A stretch of DNA of 6,751 nt from Candidatus Elusimicrobium euhamitermitis (GTDB lineage Bacteria; Elusimicrobiota; Elusimicrobia; Elusimicrobiales; Elusimicrobiaceae). Shown piece after piece: positions 5,805 to 6,751 of this stretch. Location of the stretch: assembly GCA_031254225.1 (NCBI GenBank), contig JAIRUU010000084.1:1-6751 (forward strand), given 5' to 3'. The notes below the pieces were generated by a model. The model did not search any database, was not told the DNA's origin, and worked only from the letters and a program-made list of their open reading frames with translations. The stretch's first letter is position 1. The number at the start of each line of letters is the position of its first letter. A program made the translations under genes and the position numbers.

Positions 5805-5853
5805 GCGCAAACCGGCGGAAAAAATTTCCAAGGTCGCGCCGAGTTTTCCCAAC

Positions 5854-5882
5854 TTGACTAATTAATATCGCGTGCATATTAT
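5854..5882 (+). promoter_or_regulatory. Near-consensus sigma-70 promoter of the nitroreductase gene
   Basis: TTGACT (5854-5859) and TATTAT (5877-5882) are separated by exactly 17 nt, with 5 of 6 matches to each consensus. Transcription would start near 5889 and give a leader of about 49 nt. That leader has a small hairpin CTCTCC/GGAGAG (5893-5911) just before the Shine-Dalgarno. Confidence 0.75.
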
Positions 5883-5906
5883 GTTTAAAACCCTCTCCCT
5901 AATATG

Positions 5907-5935
5907 GAGAGAAAAGTAAAAAGGAGGACAGACTA
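5907..5935 (+). repeat. 29-bp leader repeat with strong Shine-Dalgarno (copy 2)
   Basis: This stretch matches the minus strand at 1735-1707 at 24 of 29 positions. It contains AAGGAGG (5921-5927), which lies 10 nt before the nitroreductase ATG and decides that start. It also carries the 3' arm of the small leader hairpin, so folding could bring that hairpin close to the ribosome-binding site. Confidence 0.55.
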
Positions 5936-5937
5936 TA

Positions 5938-6540
5938 ATGTCAAAATCATTTAAAGAAGCTCTTAAAAACAGGCGCAGCTGTTACGCTATAACCGATAAA
6001 AGTCCTATAACTGACGAACAAATTAAAGAAATACTCTCATTCGCGCTGCTGCACGTGCCGTCGGCTTTTAATTCACAGTCCACAAGACTGGTTTTGCTGC
6101 TGGGCGCGCAGCATAAAAAACTTTGGGAAACCGCGCTAAAAATCTTAAAAGGCATAACGCCCCAGGCGTCGTTTGCCAAGACGGAACAAAAAATTAACGG
6201 CTGTTTTGCCTGCGGCTACGGCACTGTTTTATTTTTTGAAGACACGGCTTCGGTAAAAGCTCTGCAGGACAAGTTCCCGACGTATAAAGATAATTTCCCC
6301 GTATGGAGCGAGCACACTAACGCCATGCACCAGCTGGCTATCTGGACCATGCTGGAAGACGAAGGTTTCGGCGCGACGCTGCAGCATTACAACCCGCTGA
6401 TTGACGAAGAAGTGAGAAAAATCTGGAATATTGACGCAGGCTGGAAGCTGCGCGCGCAAATGCCCTTTGGCGTAAAAAGCGCGGAACCGGACCCCAAACA
6501 ATTCGGCCCGCTGGAGCCGCGTCTGAAAATATTTAAATAA
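5938..6540 (+). CDS. Nitroreductase-family flavoprotein, Frm2/Hbn1-like subgroup
   Basis: This 200-aa cytosolic protein belongs to the FMN-dependent nitroreductase family. In the subgroup first known from fungal Frm2/Hbn1, the signature parts are RRS near the N-terminus (12-14, FMN phosphate contact), PSAFNSQSTRLVLLLG (41-56), the GYGTVLFFED segment (93-102), FPTYKDNFPVWSE (113-125), EGFGATLQHYNPLID (142-156) and W-x-L-R-AQMPFG (169-178). All are visible here. Likely reactions are NAD(P)H-dependent reduction of nitroaromatics or quinones, or a role in oxidative stress, but the true substrate is not known. Length is full. Cys15 and Cys92 occupy positions where hydrophobic or small residues are usual. 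It stands alone with its own strong promoter and Shine-Dalgarno. Downstream, 6541-6608 holds no gene but has GCCGT at 6555, 6566, 6576, 6582 and 6591. Confidence 0.9.
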   Translation: MSKSFKEALKNRRSCYAITDKSPITDEQIKEILSFALLHVPSAFNSQSTRLVLLLGAQHKKLWETALKILKGITPQASFAKTEQKINGCFACGYGTVLFFEDTASVKALQDKFPTYKDNFPVWSEHTNAMHQLAIWTMLEDEGFGATLQHYNPLIDEEVRKIWNIDAGWKLRAQMPFGVKSAEPDPKQFGPLEPRLKIFK

Positions 6541-6608
6541 AAAAAACGCCCAAGGCCGTTGCCATGCCGTGTAGTGCCGTTGCCGTAACCGCCGTTAATC
6601 GTCCGTCG

Positions 6609-6747
6609 GAAAAATTTCTTCGGTATTTGGGTAAATTTCAATTTTCTTTCGGGCGCGTCGTACTGAGAAGTTGAGGAGCGCAAGCGACGAAACGGTACGT
6701 TAGCCCGAAAAAAATTGAAATTTACCCAAATACCGAAGAAATTTTTC
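6609..6747. repeat. Long inverted-repeat element (45-bp arms) at the window end
   Basis: The left arm 6609-6654 and right arm 6703-6747 are perfect reverse complements except for one extra C in the left arm (6646). They enclose 48 nt that contain a further CGTAC/GTACG pair (6659-6663 and 6695-6699). The arms are AT-rich with a GGGC/GCCC inner end. The last 16 bases recur at 2-17. The element encodes no credible protein. The size, perfect arms and second copy suit a palindromic repeat or a non-autonomous miniature element. It could also act as a bidirectional transcription barrier 69 nt after the nitroreductase gene. No target-site duplication is evident: bases before and after the arms differ. 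Confidence 0.7.
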
Positions 6748-6751
6748 ATCA

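Noticed and set aside
5346..5852. Upstream open extension of ogt in the same frame
   Set aside because: It runs antisense through the thioredoxin gene and an inverted repeat, has no family similarity, and the family start matches the ATG at 5345.
6541..6608. Intrinsic terminator directly after the nitroreductase gene
   Set aside because: There is an A-run just after the stop but no stem followed by a T-run on the plus strand. Only the later long hairpin could serve.
6387..6749. 120-codon minus-strand open frame across the nitroreductase end and the long hairpin
   Set aside because: It is antisense to a real gene and reads through the inverted repeat. The product looks like translated repeat, not a protein.

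Overview
The window reads as the chromosome of a Gram-negative bacterium that uses the standard bacterial code. It encodes a lipoprotein-release (Lol) ABC transporter, which implies an outer membrane. Composition is mixed: GC-rich codons sit next to runs of A and T, and the intergenic DNA is full of hairpins and repeats. The kinase architecture, the Lol genes and the overall composition recall Elusimicrobiota. That placement is an impression and could not be tested here. Nothing marks the window as phage, plasmid or a defence island.

Layout. Positions 1-127 are intergenic: a short repeat copy, a CGAA-rich stretch and a terminator-like hairpin. Minus strand 128-1660 encodes a membrane Ser/Thr kinase with a predicted periplasmic TPR domain. 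Positions 1661-1956 are a divergent intergenic region with a promoter for each flanking gene and a 116-nt multi-branched inverted-repeat structure. Plus strand 1957-4344 is a probable operon: a LolC/E-type permease, the LolD ATPase abutting it with no gap, and an AT-rich secreted protein of unknown function. Minus strand 5345-4354 holds ogt (DNA alkyl repair) followed by def (peptide deformylase), overlapping by one base. These converge on the lol operon with a 9-bp gap. Plus strand 5407-5727 is a thioredoxin divergent from ogt. Between the two lies a perfect palindrome that gives a TATAAT box in each direction. Positions 5728-5937 hold an inverted repeat and a near-consensus promoter for an Frm2-like nitroreductase at 5938-6540. 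The window ends in a long 45-bp-arm hairpin (6609-6747), and a 16-bp piece of its right arm also opens the window.

How the genes fit together. LolC/E and LolD make the inner-membrane machine that releases lipoproteins towards the outer membrane. The third gene may be an exported passenger of that operon. Def, Ogt, thioredoxin and the nitroreductase are general housekeeping, repair and redox functions, not one pathway. The most notable regulatory feature is that three genes (kinase, lolC, ogt) have a -10-like box 6-8 nt before the ATG and no Shine-Dalgarno, which predicts leaderless mRNAs. Thioredoxin, the nitroreductase and the third lol-operon gene have clear Shine-Dalgarno sites. I found no rRNA, tRNA, CRISPR array, transposase or integrase. 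The unusual content is in the repeats, the promoter arrangement and the kinase topology. I do not see a convincing new multi-gene system.
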